Origin: Bacillota bacterium
GTDB taxonomy: Bacteria > Bacillota > Clostridia > Lachnospirales > Lachnospiraceae
NCBI GenBank assembly: GCA_023437885.1
Contig: JAEZFH010000160.1
Span: 1 to 6,094, forward strand
DNA: 6,094 bases
Direction: 5' to 3'
Positions 5,921 to 6,094 of the stretch are shown here, one piece after another. The position numbers and the translations under genes are program-made. Every line of letters begins with the position of its first letter. The stretch's first letter is position 1. Below the pieces are notes generated by a model. It saw only the letters and a list, made by a program, of their open reading frames with translations, did not search any database and was not told where the DNA came from.

Positions 5921-5954
5921 GATAGGATAAGATAGGTAAGATAGGATAAGATGG
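5921..5954. repeat. GATAGG(A)TAA direct-repeat array
   Basis: Three tandem units, GATAGGATAA (5921-5930), GATAGGTAA (5931-5939) and GATAGGATAA (5940-5949), are followed by a partial unit GATGG (5950-5954). Units are spaced 10 and 9 bases, about one helical turn. If the promoter at 5861-5889 is real the array lies in the transcribed leader. TATC (5900-5903) and TCTTG (5906-5910) can pair with GATA (5926-5929) and CAAGA (5918-5922), so the first unit may take part in a leader hairpin. It could be a protein-binding array, an RNA element or simple slippage. Confidence 0.55.
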
Positions 5955-6026
5955 AAAAAACGGTTATATTCTATATAGAGTAATATTACGCAGGTTGTTA
6001 AGAAAGGTGCTGACAGAGGAAGAATT

Positions 6027-6094
6027 ATGTCGTGGGAGTTGTTAAAGGATTGCATTCTATGTCCGAGAGAATGTCATGTGGATAGGACAAGGGG
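6027..6094 (+). CDS. Radical SAM protein, PflX/PflA-like (3' partial)
   Basis: The first 22 codons are present, including LLKDCILCPRECHVDRTRG, and the gene runs off the right edge. The CxLCPRxCxVDRxxG pattern is the hallmark N-terminus of the uncharacterised radical SAM proteins related to pyruvate formate-lyase activating enzyme (COG1313, PflX type). In that family these cysteines come before the CxxxCxxC radical SAM site, which lies outside this window. ATG 6027 is supported by AGAGGA (6015-6020) with 6 bases spacing. The long AT-rich spacer upstream, with a plausible promoter and direct repeats, suggests independent transcription. The physiological substrate of this family is not known to me. 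Confidence 0.75.
   Translation, partial: MSWELLKDCILCPRECHVDRTR

Noticed and set aside
5870..6055. Reverse-strand ORF of 61 codons in the right spacer
   Set aside because: It overlaps the start of the radical SAM gene, lies in AT-rich repeats, and its product is a low-complexity hydrophobic string with no family resemblance.

Overview
The window looks like chromosomal DNA of a low-to-mid GC Gram-positive anaerobe, most likely a Clostridia member of Lachnospiraceae type. This rests on strong GGAGG-type ribosome binding sites, compact operon spacing, an aldo/keto reductase fused to iron-sulfur ferredoxin motifs, and the start of a PflA/PflX-like radical SAM gene. All convincing genes lie on the + strand. 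The placement is an inference from gene content and style, not from a marker gene.

Left part (2-1742): an ftsE-like ABC ATPase, cut by the window edge, then an ftsX-like four-helix permease. The pair resembles the FtsEX complex that controls peptidoglycan hydrolases during division. Two things are unusual. The ATPase signature reads LSWGQ instead of LSGGQ. The two genes are also separated by about 180 bases, which hold one reading frame broken by a single TAA and joined to both neighbours by ATGA overlaps. No hydrolase gene follows.

Middle (1743-4133): a leader with a good intrinsic terminator whose arms can pair in mutually exclusive ways, then a two-gene unit 11 bases apart. These encode a threonine-aldolase-family PLP enzyme and an aldo/keto reductase with a C-terminal pair of 4Fe-4S motifs.

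Right part (4293-5648): the most interesting gene. It encodes a membrane-anchored protein with a full MshEN (GspE N-terminal) domain that carries the tandem 24-residue c-di-GMP-binding motif with the standard 5-residue spacer, but no ATPase domain. Its C-terminus holds further degenerate copies, one in the same 29-residue register. It is best read as a candidate c-di-GMP receptor or signalling adaptor. Its start codon sits behind a small GUAA-capped hairpin that separates the Shine-Dalgarno from the GTG.

Right edge (5649-6094): a mostly non-coding, AT-rich stretch with a possible 25-codon ORF ending in CYRCG, a long imperfect inverted repeat flanked by GGCT, a plausible sigma-A promoter, a GATAGG(A)TAA direct-repeat array, and the first 22 codons of a PflX-like radical SAM protein that runs off the window.
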